Positions 17,569 through 25,479 of a stretch of DNA of 64,000 nucleotides are shown one piece after another; positions within the stretch are counted from its first letter, which is position 1; each line of letters starts with the position of its first letter. Below the pieces are notes generated by a model that had not been told where the DNA came from, did no database searches, and saw only the letters and a list, made by a program, of their open reading frames with translations. Origin of the DNA: TMP-7 sp038212445 (GTDB lineage Bacteria > Acidobacteriota > Terriglobia > Bryobacterales > Bryobacteraceae); NCBI GenBank assembly GCA_038212445.1, contig JBBQUM010000012.1, positions 136,494 to 200,493 of the forward strand. The letters run 5' to 3'. Position numbers and translations under genes: made by a program.

Positions 17569-17904
17569 TTAGCGCTTGTTTGGAGGGGTGGGCGGTGCAG
17601 TTCCGTGGGGAGGAGTGCTTACCGTCCCACGCGATGGCAGGCCAGTGGCGCCGCCGGCGAAACTGCGGCCTTTTTTTGACGCCTTCTTCGCCGACTTCTT
17701 CTTCGGCGCGACTTTCTTTACTGCCGCTTTCTTCGGGGCAGCCTTCTTGGGAGCTACCTTTTTCAACGCGACCTTTTTGGCCGACTTCTTGGCGGCTTTC
17801 TTGGGCGCCGCTTTCTTAACTGCTGCCTTCTTCGCGGGAGCCTTTACTGCCTTCTTCGGCGCCGCTTTCTTTACGGCCTTCTTGGCCGTTTTCTTCATTG
17901 CCAT
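17569..17904 (-). CDS. Histone H1-like Lys/Ala-rich protein
   Basis: 111 residues; the first ~75 are tandem KKAAPKK/AKKA-type repeats like the C-terminal tail of histone H1 and bacterial H1-like nucleoid proteins, followed by a Gly/Pro/Thr-rich tail. Such tails bind DNA non-specifically. The composition means that homology cannot be assigned beyond this. The stop codon is immediately followed by the start of the BNR-propeller gene. The repeat is prone to expansion or contraction. Confidence 0.75.
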   Translation of the reverse strand: MAMKKTAKKAVKKAAPKKAVKAPAKKAAVKKAAPKKAAKKSAKKVALKKVAPKKAAPKKAAVKKVAPKKKSAKKASKKGRSFAGGATGLPSRGTVSTPPHGTAPPTPPNKR

Positions 17905-17921
17905 TCAAATGACCTTTCTTG

Positions 17922-18812
17922 TCACCAGTTGTGACCGAACTTCTCGAAAAACCAGTCCTCATGATGGAGCCGCCGCTCTCGCATACGAGCGCGCTGCTCC
18001 GAGATGTCAGTACCAGCCAACAAACTCAGGCCGTCGACAAAGCCGCTGGCGCCTCTTAGCGCGCGGATGACACGCCGGATGCGCGGGCGGTCAAAATGAA
18101 TGAACGCCATACGCAGCCGGTTGTGCATAATGGTGGGCCAGGTGATCGGATATCCCCGCCGTGCGAACAAGTGTTCAACTACGACATCGGGAACGATCAT
18201 GAGCCGGTAGCCCAGAAGCCAAAGACGCAAACAGAATTCGTTGTCCACCCCGCCGCAGCGCAACATGCCGCTGTCGGGGCCCCCCGTTAATTCGAGCACT
18301 CGCCGCCGCACGGCCATGCAAGCGCCCGGCAGAACCGGAACAGCATGCGGCTCACGGTTAGCCATATCGAGCCATTCAGCAGAGAGTTCAGGTGTGCGCA
18401 GATTGAGTCCAAACCCGCGCCTCGCGGTTTCGCCCATCATCGAGATTCCCGGAGCCGCCGCGCCCACACTGGGATCCTCTACCAACTCCGTCATCGTCTG
18501 CCACCAACGCCGGGGAAAGTTCAGATGGGCGTCCGTGAAGATCACCGTGTCGGCGTTCGTATTCGTCCAGCCGAGGTTGCGCGCCTTGGCTACACCCAGG
18601 TTGCGTGACCGTATCAACCGCTGGTTGCATGCAGTCTTGCGGCGGCGTTTCAAGAACTCCGCCGACCCGTCGGTGGAGCCGTCGTCCACCACCACGATTT
18701 CACTGCCTGCAGGCAAGGTTGAATCTAGTTGGTCCACCGTAGAGCGCAGTCGTTTCCCTTCGTTGCGGCCGATTACTACCGCTCCTATTGTGTCTCTACT
18801 TCTTCTCGCCAT
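17922..18812 (-). CDS. Family 2 glycosyltransferase
   Basis: 296 residues with a GT-A fold. The nucleotide-sugar-binding start is IGAVVIGRNEGKRLRSTVDQL, then IVVVDDGSTDGSAEFL, ARNLGWTNTNADTVIFTDAH (TDAH occupying the DxD position) and the acceptor-side PGACMAVRRRVLELTGG. No membrane segments. Sugar donor and acceptor unknown. It is divergent from the next glycosyltransferase gene, with 54 nt between the starts. Confidence 0.88.
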   Translation of the reverse strand: MARRSRDTIGAVVIGRNEGKRLRSTVDQLDSTLPAGSEIVVVDDGSTDGSAEFLKRRRKTACNQRLIRSRNLGVAKARNLGWTNTNADTVIFTDAHLNFPRRWWQTMTELVEDPSVGAAAPGISMMGETARRGFGLNLRTPELSAEWLDMANREPHAVPVLPGACMAVRRRVLELTGGPDSGMLRCGGVDNEFCLRLWLLGYRLMIVPDVVVEHLFARRGYPITWPTIMHNRLRMAFIHFDRPRIRRVIRALRGASGFVDGLSLLAGTDISEQRARMRERRLHHEDWFFEKFGHNW

Positions 18813-18866
18813 CTTGCGGGTTATGCGGTATGTTAACGTGTCCCACTGGGATTGTCACGAATTTTT

Positions 18867-19580
18867 ATGCCACGGCTCATCTCTTGCATTTTGCCAACGA
18901 GGGATCGCGCGAGGTTTGTGCCTCAAGCAATCCGCTGCTTTCAGCGCCAGACTTGGCCGAACCGTGAACTCATTGTGATCGACGATAGTGTCGAACCCGT
19001 GGAGCATCTCTGCCGCGATGTTAGCAATCTCACCTACATCCGGCTCAACAAGCCAACGCTGCTCGGCACCAAGATGAATATTGGAATCGACGCATCTCGC
19101 GGCTCCATCATCCAGAAACTCGATGATGATGACTACTACTCGAAGCGATTCCTTGAAACTGCGGCAGGCCACCTGCCGGCAGGGCCCAGTGAACGTACTC
19201 TCGTGGCATGGTGCTGCTTCATGGTGTGGTTCGCAGGTGCTCGCAAGGTCCGCTTCTCCGGACATGGCTGGAAGGCGGGCGGCACACTATGCTTCTATCG
19301 GGCGTTGTGGAAGCGGCTTCCATTCCGGGACGTGCCGCGCTCGGTGGACTCGTACTTTATCCACGATCACAAACCAAACCTGATCACCGTCTGCGCTCCG
19401 ATGCAGTACATGATCGTTCGCCATGGCGCCAACACCTGGAATGAAATTGGAGACGGCGACGCCGATTTTTATATGCGCGGCTTGCCGGCAGCCTACGCAC
19501 TGGACCAGGTAGTCAATTCCGCTGACGTGAATTTTTACCGCTCACTCCGCCGTGCTGCCGCGCGGGGAAAGCATCCATAG
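18867..19580 (+). CDS. Glycosyltransferase (GT-A fold, family 2-like)
   Basis: About 237 residues from the ATG at 18867 (a TTG 15 nt earlier is possible). N-terminal ISCILPTRDRARFVPQAIRCF and ELIVIDDSVEPVEHL, then NIGIDASRGSIIQKLDDDDYY with an acidic DDDD stretch at the metal site. It is shorter than typical GT2 enzymes and lacks a C-terminal membrane region. The 3' end overlaps the 3' end of the convergent kinase gene by 39 nt. Role unknown; the divergent GT2 neighbour suggests shared glycan work. Confidence 0.83.
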   Translation: MPRLISCILPTRDRARFVPQAIRCFQRQTWPNRELIVIDDSVEPVEHLCRDVSNLTYIRLNKPTLLGTKMNIGIDASRGSIIQKLDDDDYYSKRFLETAAGHLPAGPSERTLVAWCCFMVWFAGARKVRFSGHGWKAGGTLCFYRALWKRLPFRDVPRSVDSYFIHDHKPNLITVCAPMQYMIVRHGANTWNEIGDGDADFYMRGLPAAYALDQVVNSADVNFYRSLRRAAARGKHP

Positions 19581-22253
19581 ATTTCCCGTGAGGTCTCCGA
19601 GCGCCAGGAACAGCTTGCCTCCGCCAACCGCCATGGTGGTTCCCCGAACACGCCCAATCCCCGTTAGCGATCGCCTGGCATGGTGGAAATGATAAACAGG
19701 GAAGGGGACACCTTCGGGCCTGCGCGTCACAGGATCCACACGCGCCGCCCAAACGCACCGAAAGCCGTCACGCTCCGACTGGAAGTAAATCACGCGCCCG
19801 TCGTTGGACCAATAGCCCCCGCCCTCAGAGGCATTCCCGTCAGTGATCGGTATCCATTGTTTCTCTGACTTTGCATCCGCGGGCGCCACAAAGATCTGGC
19901 GCTTCGAGGGGTCTCCGGTGACCGCGTGAAAAACCACCCACTTCTCGTCCGGGGCGTACCGCGCCTCGAAGAGAACGTAATTGGGATGTTGATCAGGCAC
20001 AAGAATTGGGGTTTGTGTTCCGGCATTCACATCGGCCAGCGTCACTCCAGGTACGCCTACGATCGACTCGAACATGACCAGCTTTCCACTCCGCGACAGC
20101 CCCTCAGGCGGTCCGCAGCTAGTGCAGATCCGCTGAGCGGTGCCACCGCGTGTTCCGATCAGATAGCCTTCGCGAGTGGGCTCGTGCCAGTACGCGAGGG
20201 TCTCGCCGCTGGCGCTGAGCTTGGGTTCGAGCAGAGTTGAATTCGAGCTGACCAAACTCTGTTCGTGTCCGGTAACGAGATCCTTCACCCATACACCGAA
20301 TCCTACACGGGACGATACAAACGCGAGCGTCTTGCCATCCTCTGAAACACTCGGCGAACCGTCGAATGCGAAGTCGTGCGTCAGCCGCTGGGGCTCGCCA
20401 CTGGCCTTGCCCTGATCATTTACGTTCAGGGTCCAGATTGAGACTGCGCTCGTCAGGCTGGCAACGGCCAGTTGTCCGGCTTTTGACTGGCTGGCTTGGA
20501 GCTCAAGACCGTTGCCAAAGGTTACGCGCTCTGCCGGTCCCTCAACCTTGCCATCAGGCGAGACACGGATCTTCCAGATATTGGTTCCGTCGCCGAGAGA
20601 TGCAGCGAAGATGATGCTGCCGTCCGCCTTCCACTCAATCGGCATCACCCGGCGCTGGCCGGCTGGCGTCTGCAACTTCTGGCTGTCGGTTGCGGCCGGC
20701 ACTCGGGCCTCGATCGTGCGGCCGCCGTTCACAGGAACGATCCACCAACTCGGGGACACTGAGCCCTGTTTGCGACCCACCACCATCAAACGCGAGCCGT
20801 CGGCCGACCAGATTGGGACGAATGCAGCCTCCAGGTCATGCTGAATGTCGCGTGTGAAGCCGGTATTCGGATCGACGAGATGCAGATGTCCAGAGCCACG
20901 CAACATTGCCTGGCCAAGGCCGCCAGTCCAATAGGCAATCCACTTGCCGTCCGGAGAAAATTGCGGGCTGTGGCCGCCTGCCGCCAGCAGTCGCTCCGAT
21001 CCCCCAAGCGCGGGAACGACATAGATGCCGCCACCATTGCGATCGGAGCGGAAGGCCACGCGCGTTCCATCGGGGGAGACCGATGGCTCGTAGTCGTCAG
21101 CTTCATCGGTGGTGAGCTGAACAGGACTTTCGCCGCGAACCTGTTGCACCCAGATGTTCAAGTTACCCGCGCCTCGATCGCTGGCGTAGGCGAGCATCCG
21201 GCCATCTGCCGAAAGAGCGGGGAAGGCGGAGAGCCCCGTGTCCGCAGTCATGCGGGCGGCTACAACCACTGGCGCCGGGGCGGCCTGTCGGCTCCAAAGC
21301 CAGAGGCACAGTCCTGCTAACGCGGCGAAGGCCACCGACAGCGACACGGTCAGCCAGAGCGACTTGCGGGACGCACGCATTACGGTCTCGCGCGTCTTTC
21401 CACCTTGCAGTTCGAGCGTGATCTGCTCGAGTTCCAGCCGGACGTCTTCCAGGTGCTGGGGACGCCGGGCCGGATCTTTCCGCAGACATCGCTCGATGAT
21501 TCTAACTACCTCGCGAGGGATGCCGGTCTCCGGTCCAAGCGCTGGCGGATCCTGCGTAACAATCGCCGCCATGGTGGTGACCTGACTGCTGCCCGTGAAA
21601 GCGCGCCGTCCAGTGAAGATCTCGTAGAGCACTGAGCCGAACGAGAAGATGTCGCTGCGCGAATCCAGCTTTCGTCCCTCGGCCTGCTCTGGCGACATGT
21701 ATGCGGCAGTGCCTGCCACCTGTCCCTCGATCGTGACGGTCACTTCCTCCCCGGTGATATCCTCCTCAGGAATCTCTGCTAACTTGGCGACGCCGAAGTC
21801 GAGCACCTTCACCTGGCCATCGTCAGTGATCATCACGTTCCGCGGTTTGAAATCCCGGTGAACGATGCCGGCACGGTGCGCCGCCGCTAGAGCATCGGCC
21901 ATTTGTGCGGCGTAGTGAAGCGCCTCCAGCGGCCTCATCGCCTTCCGCCCCGCCTTATCGCGCAAAGTGACTCCGGCGACGTATTCCATCGCGATGAAGT
22001 CCATTCCGTCCTCGGCGCCCACTTCGTAGATGGTGACGATGTTCGGATGATTCAGGGACGAGACCGTCTGCGCTTCGTGAATGAGGCGCTGACGCGGTGA
22101 GTGATCGTGGGCACGATCAGGTGGAAGAATCTTCAATGCCACGGTTCGATTCAGCCGCGTGTCGTTGGCCCGATAGACCTGGCCCATGCCGCCCTGACCA
22201 ATGAGCATCAGGATCTCATAAGGGCCGAGCCGGGTGCCGGCGGGAAGAATCAT
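19542..22253 (-). CDS. Ser/Thr kinase with TM helix and TolB-like propeller
   Basis: 903 residues. Kinase domain at ~12-275: IGQGGMGQVY, VALKIL, GIVHRDFKPRNVMI, VLDFGVAKL, GTAAYMSPEQAEG. One transmembrane segment near 300-320 (LWLTVSLSVAFAALAGLCLWLW) is followed by an extracytoplasmic PD40/WD40-like propeller with repeats such as SPDGTRVAFRSDRNGG and FSPDGKWIAYW. The layout predicts a membrane receptor kinase; ligand and targets are unknown. The HRDFKP variant keeps the catalytic Asp. 3' end overlaps the convergent glycosyltransferase. Confidence 0.92.
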   Translation of the reverse strand: MILPAGTRLGPYEILMLIGQGGMGQVYRANDTRLNRTVALKILPPDRAHDHSPRQRLIHEAQTVSSLNHPNIVTIYEVGAEDGMDFIAMEYVAGVTLRDKAGRKAMRPLEALHYAAQMADALAAAHRAGIVHRDFKPRNVMITDDGQVKVLDFGVAKLAEIPEEDITGEEVTVTIEGQVAGTAAYMSPEQAEGRKLDSRSDIFSFGSVLYEIFTGRRAFTGSSQVTTMAAIVTQDPPALGPETGIPREVVRIIERCLRKDPARRPQHLEDVRLELEQITLELQGGKTRETVMRASRKSLWLTVSLSVAFAALAGLCLWLWSRQAAPAPVVVAARMTADTGLSAFPALSADGRMLAYASDRGAGNLNIWVQQVRGESPVQLTTDEADDYEPSVSPDGTRVAFRSDRNGGGIYVVPALGGSERLLAAGGHSPQFSPDGKWIAYWTGGLGQAMLRGSGHLHLVDPNTGFTRDIQHDLEAAFVPIWSADGSRLMVVGRKQGSVSPSWWIVPVNGGRTIEARVPAATDSQKLQTPAGQRRVMPIEWKADGSIIFAASLGDGTNIWKIRVSPDGKVEGPAERVTFGNGLELQASQSKAGQLAVASLTSAVSIWTLNVNDQGKASGEPQRLTHDFAFDGSPSVSEDGKTLAFVSSRVGFGVWVKDLVTGHEQSLVSSNSTLLEPKLSASGETLAYWHEPTREGYLIGTRGGTAQRICTSCGPPEGLSRSGKLVMFESIVGVPGVTLADVNAGTQTPILVPDQHPNYVLFEARYAPDEKWVVFHAVTGDPSKRQIFVAPADAKSEKQWIPITDGNASEGGGYWSNDGRVIYFQSERDGFRCVWAARVDPVTRRPEGVPFPVYHFHHARRSLTGIGRVRGTTMAVGGGKLFLALGDLTGNLWMLSPRGSTAE

Positions 22254-22392
22254 AGCGTTTTATCAATTCTAGCGTTGGGCGCTCAGTGCTGTCCCGAAGC
22301 ATTTCATGCGTACCTTTTTTCAACTCGGCGCGTCTATAGAAAAACCCCGGCGTAGGCGCCGGCAGCTTGCATTTCAGGGAGTTCGCAAACAC

Positions 22393-25300
22393 ATGCAGTC
22401 AACACGTCGATTTTCGGCGAGCGCGGTTTTGTGCCTGCTCGTTGCCGCTTCTGTTGTCCCGCTGTTAGCCCAATCTACAGCTACACTTACCGGAACTGTC
22501 ACGGATATTACAGGCGCGGTTGTTCCCGGCGCCACTGTAAATATTCGCAATTTGGCGACATCGGAGGAGCGTACTGCGCGTACCGATGACACTGGTACTT
22601 ACCTCGCTCCATCCCTCCCGGTGGGCAATTACCGCGTCGAAGTGAAGGCGTCAGGGATGCAAACGGTCGCAGTATCGAATCTTTCACTTGAGGTGGGGCG
22701 GACCGTCCCACAAAATTTTACCGTTAAACCGGCGACCGCAAGTGAGACCGTCGAGATCATGGCCGAGTCGCCGATTGTCGACTCAAGCACCACCTCGGTT
22801 GGCACCGTCATCAATCAGAAGACTGTTCAAGAGATTCCACTGAACGGGCGCCATTTCGTTGATCTGGCCCTCCTGATTCCCGGCACCGTGACGCCGCCTC
22901 AAAACGGATTTCTCACAGCCCCTCTGCGCGGACAGGGTTCGTTCGCATTCAACACGGCCGGGGCCAGGGAAGACAGTGTGAACTATATGATCAACGGGAT
23001 CAATTTGAGTGATCCGGTTCAGAATCAGATTACTTTCCAGCCGACGATCAACACGGTGCAGGAGTTCAAAGTCGACAACTCGACATACAGTGCTGAGTAC
23101 GGGCGCAATTCCGGCGCGATCGTGAACATCGCCACCCGCAGCGGCACCAATCAATGGCACGGCGAGGTTTATGAATTCCTGCGCAACAACGCACTCGACG
23201 CTCGCAACTTCACCAATCCAGCGGGCGTGACGCAGGCGCCGTTCAAGCGGAATCAATTTGGCGCCGACGGCGGCGGCCCGATTCGCCGCGACAAAACATT
23301 CTTCTATCTGAGCTATGAGGGCTTGCGCCAGCGCCAGTCCGTTCCGCTCTCCACTCCGGTCTTGAGCGATGCCCAACGCGCCCAGGGCCTGGCCACCGGC
23401 GACGCTGTGGTTCAGAAATTGATCCCGCTTATTCCGGCAGCGAATTCCGCCGGCAACGTCTTCGTGTCGTCGGCCATCGCACCAGTCGACATCGACCAGG
23501 GAACCGCGAACGTCAGCCACGCCTTCAGCGAAAATCATCGCGTGAACTTCTACTTCGCGCTTCAGCAGGATCTGCGCAGTGAGCCGCCCACTACCCAGGG
23601 CAACAACTTGCCGGGCTTCGGCGATTCCCGGAAGGGTCGCCGCCAGATCTTTACGTTCAACGACACCAAGGTGGTTACGCCGTCGCTGGTGAACGAATTC
23701 CGTTTGGGCTACAACCGCATCCACATCACGTTTACGGGCGCCAACACATTGAACGCCGCCGATTACGGAATCAATAGCGGCGTGAACGCGCCCATCGGAC
23801 TACCGCAGATCAGCGTCACCGGCGCGTTCGCGTTTGGCGGCATCAACGGTTTTCCGCAAGGTCGCGGCGATTACTCAGCAGCCTTGTCGGATTCAGCCAC
23901 GTGGATCCACGGACGCCATTCGGTTAAATTCGGCGGCGAGTATCGCCGGATCAACAACAACAACTTCACCTACACGCCGGGCACGTTCAGCTTCCCGAGC
24001 GTCACGGCGTTTCTGGCCGACCAGGCGACTGGATTCACAGTCAACGCGTCCAATCGCTCCAATCGAGTCTACGTCAACTCGCTGGGCTTCTTTGCGATGG
24101 ACTCCATCCGCCTGAGACCCAACCTTCTGATGGAAATCGGGATGCGCTACGACTGGTACGGTACTCCCACGGAAGCACAGAATCGCTTTACCGTATTCGA
24201 TCCAACCACAAGTTCCCTGGTACAGGTAGGCAGCGGGATCGATGCTCCCTATCAGCAGAGCGCGCGCAATTTCGAGCCTAGGATCGGCTTCTCCTGGAAC
24301 CTGCGCGGCGACGGCAAGACCGTCGTCCGTACCGCATACGCGATTGTCACCGACCAACCGATCACGGGTCTCGTAACCGGACTGGCCTCGAATCCGCCGT
24401 TCTCGTTCCCAGTGTCCTTCTCGCCAACTTCCGCGGTTCCGTTCGTCAGTTTCGGCAACGCCTTTGGCATTGCCAGCGGCAGCGTCTCACCCACCTCGGT
24501 GGCGCACAACTACAGGCTGGCCTATGTGCAGCAATACAACTTCAACATCCAGCAGCAATTGCCCGGGCAGATCGGCCTGACTGTTGGCTACTACGGCAAC
24601 AAGGGCACCGATATGAACATCGCGCGAAATTACAATCAGCCGGTGAACGGCGTTCGCCCCTTCCCGGTGGTGTCTTCATCCAGCGCAATCCTGCCCGGCA
24701 AACCACTGGCGAATATCATCGTTTATGAGAGCGGTGGGAATTCGAATTACAACGGCCTATGGGTCACGGGCGCCAAACGCTTCTCCCGCGGGTTGCAATT
24801 CAACACTTCGTACACGTTCGCAAAGTCGATCGACTACAACTCGCGCAACGTCCAGGGACTGACGGTCCAGGACAGTTACAACCTGCGCAACGATCGCGGA
24901 CTGTCGGACTTCGATGCGCGCCACCGGTTTGTACTAAGCGGAATCTGGGATCTGCCATTCAAGGGCAACCGTCTTGTCAACGGCTGGTCAGTTAGCCTGA
25001 TCGAGCAAATCCAGACCGGCAATCCCATCAATTTCCGGACGACGAACACCGCCTTCACCGGGGCGCAGACGTTGCGGCCGAACGTGACAGGCCCTGTGCA
25101 AGTGGGCTACAGTCCGTCCACCAATGGCAACGCGACGTTTGTGACCTACGTGCAAAATCCCAGTGTTTTTGTGAATCAGGGAAGCGCGTTCGGAAATCTC
25201 GGACGCAATGTTGTGATTGGCCCTGGATTCTCCAACCTGGACTTCGCGCTGGTGAAAAACACCAAGATCACGGAGCGCGTGAGCTGGCAGATTCGCGCCG

Positions 25301-25452
25301 ACGCGTTCGATCTGCTGAACCAGGCGAATTTCGGGCAGCCCGGAACGAATCTAGGCACGGCGACGTTTGGATTGATCAGCAACACGCGTTTCCCGCCTGG
25401 CGACTCCGGCTCGTCGCGGCAGCTGCAGTTGGCGATGAAGCTGATCTTCTAG
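22393..25452 (+). CDS. Oar-like TonB-dependent receptor
   Basis: 1019 residues from the ATG at 22393, which begins a signal peptide (FSASAVLCLLVAASVVPLLAQ); the frame is open a further 29 codons upstream without homology. A carboxypeptidase-regulatory-like domain (TGTVTDITGAVVPGATVNI) at ~24-110 is followed by a plug (QEIPLNGRHFVDLALLIPG; EYGRNSGAIVNIATRSGTN) and a large barrel ending in LQLAMKLIF with terminal Phe. Outer-membrane importer for large or complex substrates. It lies 27 nt before the cytochrome/DUF1549 gene and probably shares its transcript. Confidence 0.92.
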   Translation: MQSTRRFSASAVLCLLVAASVVPLLAQSTATLTGTVTDITGAVVPGATVNIRNLATSEERTARTDDTGTYLAPSLPVGNYRVEVKASGMQTVAVSNLSLEVGRTVPQNFTVKPATASETVEIMAESPIVDSSTTSVGTVINQKTVQEIPLNGRHFVDLALLIPGTVTPPQNGFLTAPLRGQGSFAFNTAGAREDSVNYMINGINLSDPVQNQITFQPTINTVQEFKVDNSTYSAEYGRNSGAIVNIATRSGTNQWHGEVYEFLRNNALDARNFTNPAGVTQAPFKRNQFGADGGGPIRRDKTFFYLSYEGLRQRQSVPLSTPVLSDAQRAQGLATGDAVVQKLIPLIPAANSAGNVFVSSAIAPVDIDQGTANVSHAFSENHRVNFYFALQQDLRSEPPTTQGNNLPGFGDSRKGRRQIFTFNDTKVVTPSLVNEFRLGYNRIHITFTGANTLNAADYGINSGVNAPIGLPQISVTGAFAFGGINGFPQGRGDYSAALSDSATWIHGRHSVKFGGEYRRINNNNFTYTPGTFSFPSVTAFLADQATGFTVNASNRSNRVYVNSLGFFAMDSIRLRPNLLMEIGMRYDWYGTPTEAQNRFTVFDPTTSSLVQVGSGIDAPYQQSARNFEPRIGFSWNLRGDGKTVVRTAYAIVTDQPITGLVTGLASNPPFSFPVSFSPTSAVPFVSFGNAFGIASGSVSPTSVAHNYRLAYVQQYNFNIQQQLPGQIGLTVGYYGNKGTDMNIARNYNQPVNGVRPFPVVSSSSAILPGKPLANIIVYESGGNSNYNGLWVTGAKRFSRGLQFNTSYTFAKSIDYNSRNVQGLTVQDSYNLRNDRGLSDFDARHRFVLSGIWDLPFKGNRLVNGWSVSLIEQIQTGNPINFRTTNTAFTGAQTLRPNVTGPVQVGYSPSTNGNATFVTYVQNPSVFVNQGSAFGNLGRNVVIGPGFSNLDFALVKNTKITERVSWQIRADAFDLLNQANFGQPGTNLGTATFGLISNTRFPPGDSGSSRQLQLAMKLIF

Positions 25453-25479
25453 ATCGTCCGGCCGCGATAGAATAGCGCG

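Noticed and set aside
22330..22362. Hairpin CCGGCG/CGCCGG before the TonB receptor at 22393 as a riboswitch or terminator
   Set aside because: Short stem, no T run on either strand that fits, and no riboswitch core recognised.
22783..23724. 313-codon minus-strand frame inside the TonB receptor gene
   Set aside because: Antisense shadow of a confirmed receptor; no domain.
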